In this document: positions 24,690 to 32,374 of the stretch, piece after piece
Numbering within the stretch: position 1 is the stretch's first letter
Layout: each line of letters opens with the position of its first letter
Origin: Candidatus Segetimicrobium genomatis
GTDB lineage: Bacteria > Sysuimicrobiota > Sysuimicrobiia > Sysuimicrobiales > Kaftiobacteriaceae
Direction: 5' to 3'
NCBI GenBank assembly: GCA_005882335.1
Contig: VBAP01000050.1
Span: 1 to 36,260, forward strand
Length of the DNA: 36,260 nt
The notes under the pieces: model-generated
Database searches by the model: none
Told to the model about the DNA's origin: nothing
What the model saw: only the letters and a program-made list of their open reading frames with translations
Translations under genes and position numbers: made by a program

Positions 24690-26690
24690 TCATCGCGGTC
24701 GAGGGAGCGCTTCGAGCTCGCTTAGGCGCTGCGCCACCGCCCCTGCACCGGGATCTTCCGCCAGAACCTCGCGCAGCCACAGCATCGATTCGGCGACGTC
24801 GCCGCGATGCGCCACGAGATCGACGGCGTCGAGAACGAGCCCCGTGACCTGGGGCCACAAGAAGAGATAGAGCACCGTCGCCTGGCCTAATCCTTTTCCG
24901 AGATACTGCGGCACGACCTGCCGGTACAGGCGCTCCGCCTCTGCGCTGCGCCCTTGCCGCAAGTAAATCGTGGCCAGCATCCGATACGCCTCTGGCCGGT
25001 TCCAGGGATCCAGGCGGAGCGCCTGGTCAAGCAATCTCTCAGCCTCTGCAAGCGCAGCCGGCCCCGCTGCGGGCCGATCCATCAGCAGCGACGCGAGCCG
25101 GATGGGGTGCGACGCGTTCATACGATCCACCGCCATCGCCCGGCGCAGCAACACCTCCGCGGCATCACGACGCGGCGGATTGAGCTGGCCCAGCACGCCG
25201 GCTTCCGCCGTCAGGAACCTGGGGCTCCAGGGGTCCCACCGCGCCGCCTGCGCATACCGTCCGTCAGCTTCCCGCCAGCGACCAGCTCGGGCCAGCGCCT
25301 GCCCGGTCACAAACTGCCGGTCGGCGAGGTGGAAGATGAGCGTGATCGCCACGGCGAGAAGCAACGCTCCGATGACCGCGAGCCGCTGCCAGCGCAACAT
25401 CGCCGAACGAACCGGCGCCTGGCCGGCGACGCCGTCTTTCGCGAACCATGCCAGCACTCCCGCCATGAGCATCGCCATCGCGGGATTCGCCGGAAACATC
25501 CAGTCCATGTCCAAGCCGCTGTGGACGAAGAACGCGGCAAGCCCAAGCCCGATTCCGACAACCAGCGGATACGCGTCGGTCTTTCTCCACGCCCGAAGGG
25601 CGCTGACCCACGCCGCGACAAGTGTACTCAGCATCACCGCCAGCGCTGCCAGCCCCACACCCCCTTCCTCTGACGCAGCCTGCACATAGAGGCTGTGGGC
25701 ATCTCGCGCGTAGTAGCGAACGTCGCGCTGATACGCGGGGTGCATCGCGCCAAAAGTCCCCGGGCCCGTCCCCACCACCGGATGATCCATGAAGATCGCC
25801 AGGCCCGCCCGCCAGAAGTTTCGGCGGCCCTGCACTGCGTAATCCTGGGAATCGGAGACCGACGCCACCCGCCCAAGCAAGTCCTCGACGACGAGTCCTG
25901 ATCCGGAGCCGGGACCGCGGATGAGAACGGCGACGGCGATGGCGGTCGCCAGACCGACGAGGGCGAGGCGCGAGACAGTCCGCGTCCACGAGGCCGGGCG
26001 AACCGTGAGGGCTGCCAGAGGGACGATGACGAGCAAACTGACCCACGCGCCTCGTGAATACGTGAGGACGAGGGATCCGGCCAGCAACACGCTGAGTGCG
26101 CCATGCGCCAGAGCCTCTCGTGTTCCGGGGGCGTACACACAGCGGCTGAGCTCAACCGGCAGCACCAGCAGCAGGAACGCCGCGAAGGGATTCGGCCAGT
26201 AAAAGGTGGATGACCAGCGCAGACCAGGATTGTTCGCCCCCCAGAAGACGAACAGACCGATCAGGCATAGCCATCCGGCAATGACCACTGCGCCGTCCAC
26301 GAACCGCCTCGCGGCCGCGGGGCCGCGCAGTGTGGATGCCGTGGCGGCCGCAATGCCAAAATACATCAGCCACCGAAGCAACTCACGAAGGCTGGCGTCG
26401 AGTTGTACCGACCAGACCGTGCTGAACGCAGCGGCAGCGGTCACCATCAGCAGAACGGCGCCAAGACGCGTCAGCTCCAGCGCGCCGGCCGCCGCCAGCG
26501 CCATCACGAGGATATAGACACCGGTCTGGGCCAGCGTCAGCGTGGATGGGTGGCGGCCACCGTCGCTTATGGCGAGCTTGAGCAGAGCGAGAAGCACCAG
26601 CGGCGGCACGAAGGACGTGAGCTGGACTCGCGCGCCGATCAGGCGACCTGCCAGCGAGATGCGGTTCACGGCTGTGGACATCGCGCTCAT
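24690..26690 (-). CDS. O-antigen ligase/polymerase-family membrane protein with C-terminal TPRs
   Basis: About 666 residues. Residues about 25-460 carry roughly 11-12 membrane helices. The family's periplasmic-loop signature is in IFMDHPVVGTGPGTFGAMHPAY and YYARDAHSLYVQAASEEGGVGL (conserved His and Glu). LTYSRGAWVSLLV is also typical of Wzy_C proteins. Residues about 470-660 are TPR-like repeats (ALARAGRWREADGRYAQAARWDPW, LDQALRLDPWNRPEAYRMLATIYL). Ligase, polymerase and pilin oligosaccharyltransferase activities all occur in this superfamily and cannot be told apart by sequence alone. The ATG at 26690 is chosen; a GTG one codon upstream is possible. Confidence 0.87.
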   Translation of the reverse strand: MSAMSTAVNRISLAGRLIGARVQLTSFVPPLVLLALLKLAISDGGRHPSTLTLAQTGVYILVMALAAAGALELTRLGAVLLMVTAAAAFSTVWSVQLDASLRELLRWLMYFGIAAATASTLRGPAAARRFVDGAVVIAGWLCLIGLFVFWGANNPGLRWSSTFYWPNPFAAFLLLVLPVELSRCVYAPGTREALAHGALSVLLAGSLVLTYSRGAWVSLLVIVPLAALTVRPASWTRTVSRLALVGLATAIAVAVLIRGPGSGSGLVVEDLLGRVASVSDSQDYAVQGRRNFWRAGLAIFMDHPVVGTGPGTFGAMHPAYQRDVRYYARDAHSLYVQAASEEGGVGLAALAVMLSTLVAAWVSALRAWRKTDAYPLVVGIGLGLAAFFVHSGLDMDWMFPANPAMAMLMAGVLAWFAKDGVAGQAPVRSAMLRWQRLAVIGALLLAVAITLIFHLADRQFVTGQALARAGRWREADGRYAQAARWDPWSPRFLTAEAGVLGQLNPPRRDAAEVLLRRAMAVDRMNASHPIRLASLLMDRPAAGPAALAEAERLLDQALRLDPWNRPEAYRMLATIYLRQGRSAEAERLYRQVVPQYLGKGLGQATVLYLFLWPQVTGLVLDAVDLVAHRGDVAESMLWLREVLAEDPGAGAVAQRLSELEALPRPR

Positions 26691-26797
26691 CACTCAATCA
26701 TCTTGCCCGTAGAGAGCGCCACTTAGCATCGGAATCGAAGGCGGCAAGACAGGCAGGGAGAGTGGTAACCTTGAAGGCGGCAGCGCGGAGGTGTGAG
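26691..26797. promoter_or_regulatory. Short divergent intergenic region
   Basis: It separates the minus-strand Wzy-TPR gene from the plus-strand methyltransferase and must hold promoters for both, as inferred from orientation. No consensus boxes could be fixed by eye. The only clear signal is the GGAGG at 26787-26791 before the methyltransferase start. Confidence 0.3.
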
Positions 26798-27514
26798 ATG
26801 AGTCGGATGTGTTCACTGGTCCTCGAAGAGGTCCATCGTTCGATCCTGGGCCTGCTCCGGCACATTGCCTCCGCGGGACAGGTGTCGGCTCTGCTCGATG
26901 TCGGCTGCTGGGACGGGAGCACCACCATCGAGTATGCCGGCGTTGCAGGTGGAGGTCATGCCTTCGGCATCGAGGTGTTCCAGGGGCCCGCGGCGCAGGC
27001 AGCCCAGCGCGGCGTATCCGTCGCGGTGATGGATCTGGAACGTGACCGATTCCCGTGGCCGGATCAGTCCATGGACCTCGTGGTGTGTAACCAGGTCTTC
27101 GAACACCTCAAGAATGTGTGGCTGCCCATGTCGGAGATTGCTCGCGTGCTCCGCGTCGGCGGCCACCTGCTGTTCTCGGTTCCAAACCTGGCCAGCCTGC
27201 ACAACCGAGCGTTGCTGGCACTCGGCCTGCAGCCCACATCCATTCGAACGTTCGGTCCGCATGTGCGTGGCTTCACGCTCGGCCAGGTGAAAGCGTTCCT
27301 GAGCGCCGGTGGGGTCTTCCGGATCCGCCGGATTGCCGCCGTAGGCTTCTACCCTCTCCCCGCGAAGTGGGCGCGTGTATTTGCAGCCCTGCTCCCGGGC
27401 ACCGCTCACACATCGCTCCTATGGGTCCAAAAGGTCGAGCACCGATCGGAGTGGCCCTGGGCTGCCTACGCGCAGGTCCTTCAAGCGACGAAGTGGACCG
27501 GCGGCGCGGCATAG
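26798..27514 (+). CDS. SAM-dependent methyltransferase (type 11-like)
   Basis: 238 residues from the ATG at 26798, which has GGAGG six bases upstream; an earlier GTG is rejected for lack of one. SAM site: LLDVGCWDGSTTIEYAG (motif I), FGIEVFQG (acidic motif II), MDLVVCNQVFEHLKNVWLPM and IARVLRVGGHLLFSVPNLAS. The C-terminal part (about 150-238) is helical and hydrophobic. It is the only plus-strand gene between two minus-strand Wzy-like genes, and its stop lies 16 bases from the convergent Wzy stop. A glycan-modifying role is inferred from context. Confidence 0.85.
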   Translation: MSRMCSLVLEEVHRSILGLLRHIASAGQVSALLDVGCWDGSTTIEYAGVAGGGHAFGIEVFQGPAAQAAQRGVSVAVMDLERDRFPWPDQSMDLVVCNQVFEHLKNVWLPMSEIARVLRVGGHLLFSVPNLASLHNRALLALGLQPTSIRTFGPHVRGFTLGQVKAFLSAGGVFRIRRIAAVGFYPLPAKWARVFAALLPGTAHTSLLWVQKVEHRSEWPWAAYAQVLQATKWTGGAA

Positions 27515-27530
27515 GCGACGCGTTCCCTTT

Positions 27531-28931
27531 TCATTGGCATGCCGTTTCCCGTTCCCGCGTTCCCCCGTTCCCGCGTCCCCGCGATTCGGCCTCCCATCCA
27601 GCCGCCGCGCCCGCAAGCAACCAGACGATCGGGGCCAGCGCGACGACGCTAAACGAGAACTGGACCTGCACGAGGTAGGCGGTGATCGCCGCCAGCCATC
27701 CCGCGGCCAGTATCCGAGCAGAACCTGCCGCACGGCGCCACGTGCGTACGGCGCTCCAGACGACCAATCCCCACACCGCCGCGTAGGCCAGCGCGCCCGG
27801 AATGCCGATCGACACCGCTACCTGGAGCAAATCGTTGTGGGCTCTATCAATGATGGTCGGGCGAGGACCAAAAACCCGTACCAGCGATGCCCGATCGTAC
27901 GGAAAGACCACGCCCAATGTTTCCAACCCCCAGCCCAGCCACGGTCGGATCCCTATCAGGCCAAGCGTCCTGCTCCAAATATACACTCGCTGTGCCGGCG
28001 AACCAGATCTAATGTCTGCCGACGCAGTGACATGCGACCAGATCGCCGCCGGCCTGCCAACACCGGTGACCAGCAATCCCACCGACGCCATGACAATCAC
28101 CGCCAGAGCGGCGACGATGATGCGGTGGCGCCACGTGGATCGCCCAGCCGCGATGGCCAAGATGACCAGTCCGATGAACGTGGCCGCCCACGCCGCCCGC
28201 GCAATGGTCATCGCGAGCGCGAGCAGCGCCAGACAGGCGGCAGCGAGCCAGAACCGACGAGCGGTGCCGCGCGCGGACACGCCCGTGGCCAACAACAACG
28301 GAATCATGAGCGAGAGGTATCCGCCGAACATGACCGGGCTGCTCAACGTCGAAGGGACCCGAACAATCCCGGGCGCGCTGTACCATTCCCTGATGAATGT
28401 CTCACCGGCAAACAGAGGCGGGATGAATAGTTGGAGGACCCCGTAGGCGGATGTGATGACCGCCGCACCTCCGGCAGCGCGGACCAGGGCCCGCAAACCC
28501 GCATATGAACCGAAGAAGTGCACACCCACCAGGAAGAGGGCGACGTACCCACAGTGCGCAAACAGCCCTTCGTACCTGCCGGCCCCGCCCAAGAAGGACA
28601 GCCGTGGATTGACAGATGTCACTGAGGAAAGGAGGACTGCGAGCAGAAATGCCCACAGGGGCAGTTCCGGCGCCGTGAACCTCCAGGACGGCCTTCCCGT
28701 GGCCAGCCGGGCCCCTATCCATCCGATCATCGCCAGACTCGCCAGGATTTCTGTCGTCAACGCTTTGACCTGATTGTAGCCGTCAGGCCCCCAAGGGGTG
28801 ACGACGATCGGAACCGCAACCACCAGGATGATCCCTGCGGCGCGGGAGACGCGAGCGAACGTCTCGCCCCCGTCCGCTACGCGCCGCAGCTGGTTAGTGA
28901 TGCTGCGCGTCAAGCTCCCGTAGCCGCTCAT
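27531..28931 (-). CDS. O-antigen ligase/polymerase-family membrane protein (second copy)
   Basis: 466 residues with about 12 membrane helices. Family marks are NPRLSFLGGAGRYEGLFAH, LSSPVMFGGYLSLMIPLLL, MTIARAAWAATFIGLV and the large periplasmic loop with RPWLGWGLETLGVVFPYD and RAHNDLLQVAVSIGIPGAL (conserved His and Asn). It lacks TPRs of its own, but a TPR protein is encoded directly upstream, overlapping by 38 bases. A TTG within that overlap is an alternative start. The last 17 residues (SRGRGNGGTRERE and so on) come from an 8-bp repeat, so the native end may have been at GAAAGWEAE. Confidence 0.88.
   Translation of the reverse strand: MSGYGSLTRSITNQLRRVADGGETFARVSRAAGIILVVAVPIVVTPWGPDGYNQVKALTTEILASLAMIGWIGARLATGRPSWRFTAPELPLWAFLLAVLLSSVTSVNPRLSFLGGAGRYEGLFAHCGYVALFLVGVHFFGSYAGLRALVRAAGGAAVITSAYGVLQLFIPPLFAGETFIREWYSAPGIVRVPSTLSSPVMFGGYLSLMIPLLLATGVSARGTARRFWLAAACLALLALAMTIARAAWAATFIGLVILAIAAGRSTWRHRIIVAALAVIVMASVGLLVTGVGRPAAIWSHVTASADIRSGSPAQRVYIWSRTLGLIGIRPWLGWGLETLGVVFPYDRASLVRVFGPRPTIIDRAHNDLLQVAVSIGIPGALAYAAVWGLVVWSAVRTWRRAAGSARILAAGWLAAITAYLVQVQFSFSVVALAPIVWLLAGAAAGWEAESRGRGNGGTRERETACQ
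27544..27582. repeat. 8-bp tandem repeat at the end of the second Wzy-like gene
   Basis: Four exact-period 8-mers of the type GTTCCCGC, with a partial unit GTTTCCC before them and GATTCGG after. It encodes the basic C-terminal tail of the membrane protein. No inverted arm was seen here. Confidence 0.7.
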
Positions 28932-29481
28932 AGGCAGGTTGGAAACCCGGGTTCAATGCCAGGGTACGCTCCCAGGCCACGCGAGCGGACTGGAGATCCC
29001 CAAGGCGATAGTAGGCATGTCCGAGCAGATGATATGTATGCCAGTCCCCAGGATCCAGCGTACTCGCCTGGCGAAGATCTTGCACCGCATCCTCGAACCG
29101 CCCACCGCGCAGTTCGATAAACCCTACACGGCGGTACAGATCAGCAAAATAGGTAAAAGGATAGATCGCGAGAAGGTGCCGGTAGGCCTGGACCGCCTGG
29201 TCGATGTGTCCTCGCGCCAGCTCAACGTCCCCAAGGTCGGCATAGGCCGTGATGGCGCTCGGGGACGTGGCGATGGCTTCCCGAAATGCTGCCGCAGCCT
29301 CGTCATAACGTCGATCGCTCTGCAGGGCCACCCCGCGCTGGTACGCAGCGGTGGCGACACGGTCACGGAGCACTGCCGCGGTGACATCTGCGCCCCGCCA
29401 CACGACGGCTGGGACTGCGAGCAGACAGGCGATCAGCAGAAGGCGCCGCGTTCGCCACAATACAGGATTCATCGTGTACAT
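28894..29481 (-). CDS. Membrane-anchored TPR protein
   Basis: About 195 residues from the ATG at 29481; an ATG at 29472 is equally plausible, and neither has a clear ribosome-binding site. The N-terminal signal anchor is TRRLLLIACLLAVPAVVW (about 9-26). About four TPR units follow: YQRGVALQSDRRYDEAAAAF, AYADLGDVELARGHIDQAV, RRVGFIELRGGRFEDAVQDL and LLGHAYYRLGDLQSARVAW. It lies upstream of, and overlaps, the second Wzy-like gene. TPRs are fused to the other Wzy-like protein in this window, so this one probably acts as a detached periplasmic TPR partner (inference). Confidence 0.85.
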   Translation of the reverse strand: MYTMNPVLWRTRRLLLIACLLAVPAVVWRGADVTAAVLRDRVATAAYQRGVALQSDRRYDEAAAAFREAIATSPSAITAYADLGDVELARGHIDQAVQAYRHLLAIYPFTYFADLYRRVGFIELRGGRFEDAVQDLRQASTLDPGDWHTYHLLGHAYYRLGDLQSARVAWERTLALNPGFQPAYERLRELDAQHH

Positions 29482-29588
29482 CTGATATCGACGTGGGGGC
29501 GAGAGCCACCTGATTGCTTGCTGTGCCCGCACTCCGGTGATTCCAGACGCCCCCTCCCGTACTGGCGACCGGCGGCTTCAAAGAAGGA

Positions 29589-29619
29589 TGCGGCCGGGGT
29601 GACATTCACTCCGGCCGCA
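29589..29619 (-). terminator. Rho-independent terminator of the pilin at 29649-30116
   Basis: TGCGGCCGG and CCGGCCGCA form the base of a stem of about 14 bp with a 3-base loop and one mismatch. On the minus strand it is followed by CCTTCTTT, a T-rich tail. It lies 30 bases after the pilin stop. Confidence 0.75.
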
Positions 29620-29648
29620 CCGCTTGCGCTGTAAATGGCGAAACTCCG

Positions 29649-30116
29649 CTATGGTGTGTTCTGCAGGCCGCCGCCCGGCGTGTACTGGATGTTGCTACCG
29701 TTGGGATCTGCAGCTGCGAAGCACGGAGCTCCGGTGCCCGCCACCGTCCAGTTCGTTCTCAGCGTATAATCGGTCGCGGGGTTGGAAGGCACCGCGTACG
29801 TGTACCCCGGCGAGGTCCCAAATGCGGTCCCCGAGCATGGATCCACGGGCAGCGCTCGCGTGTAGTTGGGTAGCAGGTTGGTGTTGCCCAACGGAGGCTG
29901 TGGATATGACGCGTTGTCGACGAAGTAGCTCTCCAGCGCGGTGGCAATGTTCTTCAGGTTGCCCTTGGTAGCCGCCACCTGCGACTGCGCGCGCGCCCGC
30001 AGGAAGTTCGGGATCAGGATCGCTGCTAGGATCGCGATGATCGCCACCACGATCAACAGCTCAATGAGCGTGAAACCACGCTCGTTGCGAACCCTGCGTA
30101 GAAAGAACTGAAGCAT
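29649..30116 (-). CDS. pilA: Type IV major pilin (PilA-like), tandem copy 1
   Basis: A 155-residue prepilin with a 15-residue basic leader and the class III site NERG/FTLIELLIVVAIIAIL (Gly-1, Phe+1, Glu+5). PNFLRARAQSQ follows in the alpha-1 helix. The head has two Cys (DPCSGT and PCFAA) that could form the usual C-terminal D-loop disulfide. The ATG has AAGGAGGA about nine bases upstream. A sigma-54 promoter lies 70-85 bases upstream and a terminator downstream, so it is a monocistronic unit, as expected for a major pilin. It is nearly identical in its first 75 or so residues to the next pilin. Confidence 0.93.
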   Translation of the reverse strand: MLQFFLRRVRNERGFTLIELLIVVAIIAILAAILIPNFLRARAQSQVAATKGNLKNIATALESYFVDNASYPQPPLGNTNLLPNYTRALPVDPCSGTAFGTSPGYTYAVPSNPATDYTLRTNWTVAGTGAPCFAAADPNGSNIQYTPGGGLQNTP

Positions 30117-30185
30117 GATTGCGAGTCCTCCTTCTTGTGTTGGAGATGAAACCCTGCAATGGAGTTTCCGTCCGTTCTAGTCTAA

Positions 30186-30201
30186 AGCAAGATGTGTGCC
30201 G
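30186..30201 (-). promoter_or_regulatory. Sigma-54 (RpoN) promoter of the pilin gene
   Basis: The minus strand reads CGGCACACATCTTGCT. GGCAC and TTGCT are separated by exactly five bases, which puts GG at -24 and GC at -12 as in the consensus. It predicts a start near 30175 and a leader of about 60 bases. Pilin genes in several bacteria are RpoN-dependent through PilR-type activators. No pilR/pilS lies in this window. Confidence 0.75.
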
Positions 30202-30237
30202 CAGGGAATGCCGCTGTCGCAGTCGGACGAAAAATGA

Positions 30238-30273
30238 GAATGCGGCCAGGTCGACTCAACCCTGGCCGCATTC
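30238..30273 (-). terminator. Rho-independent terminator of the pilin at 30308-30778
   Basis: GAATGCGGCCAGG (30238-30250) and CCTGGCCGCATTC (30261-30273) form a perfect 13-bp stem with a 10-base loop. On the minus strand it is followed by TCATTTTT. It lies between the two tandem pilins and insulates them. Confidence 0.85.
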
Positions 30274-30307
30274 TTCCTACACCTTACACTTGCAGCCTAA
30301 TCTAATG

Positions 30308-30778
30308 CTACGGTGTGGTCTGCAGGCCGCCGCCCGGCGTGTACTGGATGTTGTTGCCGTTGGGAGGCGAGGCAGCTGCGAAGCACGCAGCCCCTACGCC
30401 CGCGACTGTCCAGTTCGTTCTTAGCGTGTAATCGGTCGCGGGGTTGGAAGGCACCGCGTACGTGTACCCCGGCGAGGTCCCAAATACGGTCCCCGAGCAT
30501 GGATCCGGGGGCAGTGCTCGCGCGTAGCTGGGTAGCAGGTTGGTGTTGCCCAGCGGAGGCTGTGGATATGCCGCGTTGTCGACGAAGTAGCTCTCCAACG
30601 CGGTGGCAATGTTCTTCAGGTTGCCCTTGGTAGCCGCCACCTGCGACTGCGCGCGCGCCCGCAGGAAGTTCGGGATCAGGATCGCCGCCAGGATCGCGAT
30701 GATCGCCACGACGATCAACAGCTCAATCAGCGTGAAACCACGCTCGTTGCGAAGCTTGCGCAGAAAGAATTGAAACAT
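30308..30778 (-). CDS. Type IV major pilin (PilA-like), tandem copy 2
   Basis: 156 residues, with the same leader pattern (RNERG/FTLIELLIVV) and the same overall plan as the pilin at 29649. Differences cluster in the leader (RKL for RRV), in the middle (NAAYPQ for NASYPQ, SYARALPPD for NYTRALPVD) and near the C-terminus (AASPPNGNN for AADPNGSN). AAGGAGGA precedes the ATG. Unlike copy 1, no sigma-54 promoter could be found upstream, so its expression may differ. A recent tandem duplication with divergence in surface-exposed parts is inferred. Confidence 0.92.
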   Translation of the reverse strand: MFQFFLRKLRNERGFTLIELLIVVAIIAILAAILIPNFLRARAQSQVAATKGNLKNIATALESYFVDNAAYPQPPLGNTNLLPSYARALPPDPCSGTVFGTSPGYTYAVPSNPATDYTLRTNWTVAGVGAACFAAASPPNGNNIQYTPGGGLQTTP

Positions 30779-30900
30779 GGTCGTGTGTCCTCCTTCTTTG
30801 GTCTACCGGGTGAAACCCTTACCCACGTGTTCTGGGAAACAGGTTTCTCTGCACTTCATTCCTACCCACCACCCCCCGCCCTTTAGACCTCCTACCGGCC

Positions 30901-31341
30901 CTAGGGGGTGGGAACAGAGGCGACACCTAGCTGAAGGCCGCCAACGGCTGTATAGATGACGTAGCCGGTGATGCCCGCCTGGGAGTACTTGTCGGGTCCA
31001 TCCCACAGGACGAATGCGCTCCGGCCCGTGTCGGTCGCGTATCCATAATCCGCATGGTCGATCGGTGACTTCGGCAACGCGCGAGAGTACCCGCCGGTGA
31101 CGAGATCGTTCTGCCAGCTCGCAGCCAGGGGATATGTCTGATTCTGTCCATAGTACAGCTCAAGCGCGGCCGCGATGTTGCGCAGATCGAGCTGGCATGT
31201 GGCCAGCTGGCTGGACCCACGGGCCCGCAAGAAGTTGGGGATGAGGATGGCGGCCAGGATCGCCAGAATCGCGACTACGATCAGAAGCTCGATGAGGGTG
31301 AACCCGGCCTGCCCCCGCCGGTATCGCACGTGTGTATGCAC
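30901..31341 (-). CDS. Third, divergent type IV pilin
   Basis: 146 residues, leader of 13 residues with RRGQAG/FTLIELLIVVAILAIL. The alpha-1 helix and PNFLRARGSSQ are conserved, but the head is different: it has one Cys (ATCQLD) in place of the C-terminal pair, and a GLQLGV end. It is smaller than the other two. It could be a minor or alternative pilin, or a pseudopilin. GAAGGTG lies just before the ATG. It is divergent from the secreted protein gene at 31552, with a 210-base gap that holds two small hairpins. Confidence 0.9.
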   Translation of the reverse strand: MHTHVRYRRGQAGFTLIELLIVVAILAILAAILIPNFLRARGSSQLATCQLDLRNIAAALELYYGQNQTYPLAASWQNDLVTGGYSRALPKSPIDHADYGYATDTGRSAFVLWDGPDKYSQAGITGYVIYTAVGGLQLGVASVPTP

Positions 31342-31403
31342 CTTCGTGCCCTATGCCCCGGCAGAAGCGGCTTAGGCTATCGCCTCGCCCCTCACCCTTC
31401 ATC

Positions 31404-31422
31404 CCTCTCCCACCGGGAGAGG
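31404..31422. other. Perfect hairpin in the pilin/secreted-protein divergent region
   Basis: CCTCTCCC (31404-31411) and GGGAGAGG (31415-31422) form an 8-bp stem with loop ACC. It resembles short dispersed palindromes seen in many GC-rich genomes. Function unknown; it lacks the T-tract of a terminator. Confidence 0.5.
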
Positions 31423-31517
31423 AAAAGGCAGTTGGGCGCATCCGCGCCCTCACGCACTGGAGGTCTGCTGCACACCTGTTCGAGGGTAAGAACGCTGGGG
31501 GCAGGAAACGGCTGCGG

Positions 31518-31534
31518 AAAGGGGAAACCCCTTT
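31518..31534 (+). promoter_or_regulatory. Leader hairpin next to the ribosome-binding site
   Basis: AAAGGGG and CCCCTTT form a perfect 7-bp stem with loop AAA, ending four bases before AAAGGAG of the secreted-protein gene. It could affect translation start or RNA stability. This is inference from position only. Confidence 0.4.
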
Positions 31535-31551
31535 GCCAAAGGAGCTGACCG

Positions 31552-32313
31552 ATGCGACGTTCCACCCTCATAGCGTGCCTCCTTCTCTTCATCGCCGCAC
31601 CTGCGTTCGCCCAGTATCAACCAGCTCCGCAGCAGGCGCCCCAACCGGCTCCGCAGCCAGCCCCGCAGCCGCTACCGCTCCAACCCGCACCCGGTGGCCC
31701 GCAGTTGCCGCCCAGCTCTCGCCGGATCGTTCCCGGAGCATCACTCGCTGGCATCAACATGGGCGCCGGGATAAATCTGATTTTGACGAGATTTGGGCGT
31801 CCCTCCGACCTCCGCGAGACGACGATCGACACGGTATACAACTTCAGTCGCTGGGGGATCGTCGTCTACATCCAGAGTGGCCGGGTCAGCGCCGCCTCCA
31901 CGTCGAACAGCCTGTTGAAACTCAGTGATGAGCTTGGCGTAGGTTACCGCGTGGAAGACGTCCTTAAAACATTCGGCCGCGGGTTCCGCCAGGGCACGGT
32001 GGAAGGGTTTCCCGGGATGATTTATGACGACCAGGGCGTCGCCTTCGGCCTGGACCGGCAGGGCGTCGCCGTGGTCATCGTGTTCAAATCAAACACGGCG
32101 TCGCAGGTGTCGGGGTTGTACCCCGGAGGACCGGCTCCGCAGGCCATCTCGGGGTTTCCCAACGTGGCCGGCCTCCGTCCGTACAGCGCAGAGACGAACT
32201 ACTTCTCACTGCCCGGGTACCTGCGCTGGATAGTTTTCCACGCGTCGGGAATTTGGATTACGTACGCAGAGGCGTCGCGGGTCGTGCAGGAACAGCAGGC
32301 GGCCTCACGCTAA
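31552..32313 (+). CDS. Secreted protein with a Pro/Gln repeat and two BamE/SmpA-like repeats
   Basis: 253 residues. A clear signal peptide (RRSTLIACLLLFIAAPAFA/Q) is followed by about six PAPQ-type repeats (residues 22-47), a flexible spacer. The remaining part has two similar units: GINMGAGINLILTRFGRPSD with VVYIQSGRVSAAS, and GVGYRVEDVLKTFGRGFRQG with VAFGLDRQGVAVVIVF. This pattern of 'weak Gly turn, helix, then hydrophobic strands' resembles the BamE/SmpA fold. It is exported and perhaps periplasmic. AAAGGAG lies eight bases before the ATG. It stands between pilin genes and pilC but on the opposite strand. No specific function can be assigned. Confidence 0.75.
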   Translation: MRRSTLIACLLLFIAAPAFAQYQPAPQQAPQPAPQPAPQPLPLQPAPGGPQLPPSSRRIVPGASLAGINMGAGINLILTRFGRPSDLRETTIDTVYNFSRWGIVVYIQSGRVSAASTSNSLLKLSDELGVGYRVEDVLKTFGRGFRQGTVEGFPGMIYDDQGVAFGLDRQGVAVVIVFKSNTASQVSGLYPGGPAPQAISGFPNVAGLRPYSAETNYFSLPGYLRWIVFHASGIWITYAEASRVVQEQQAASR

Positions 32314-32374
32314 CTGTCTCGCAGTCGGGCAGTCGCGCTGTCGCGGCGGATCAGATCGAGTCCTCCGTGCCCGG

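Noticed and set aside
30901-30930. Terminator from the C-rich and G-rich stretches around the third pilin's stop
   Set aside because: The stem is imperfect, with no T-tract after it on the minus strand.
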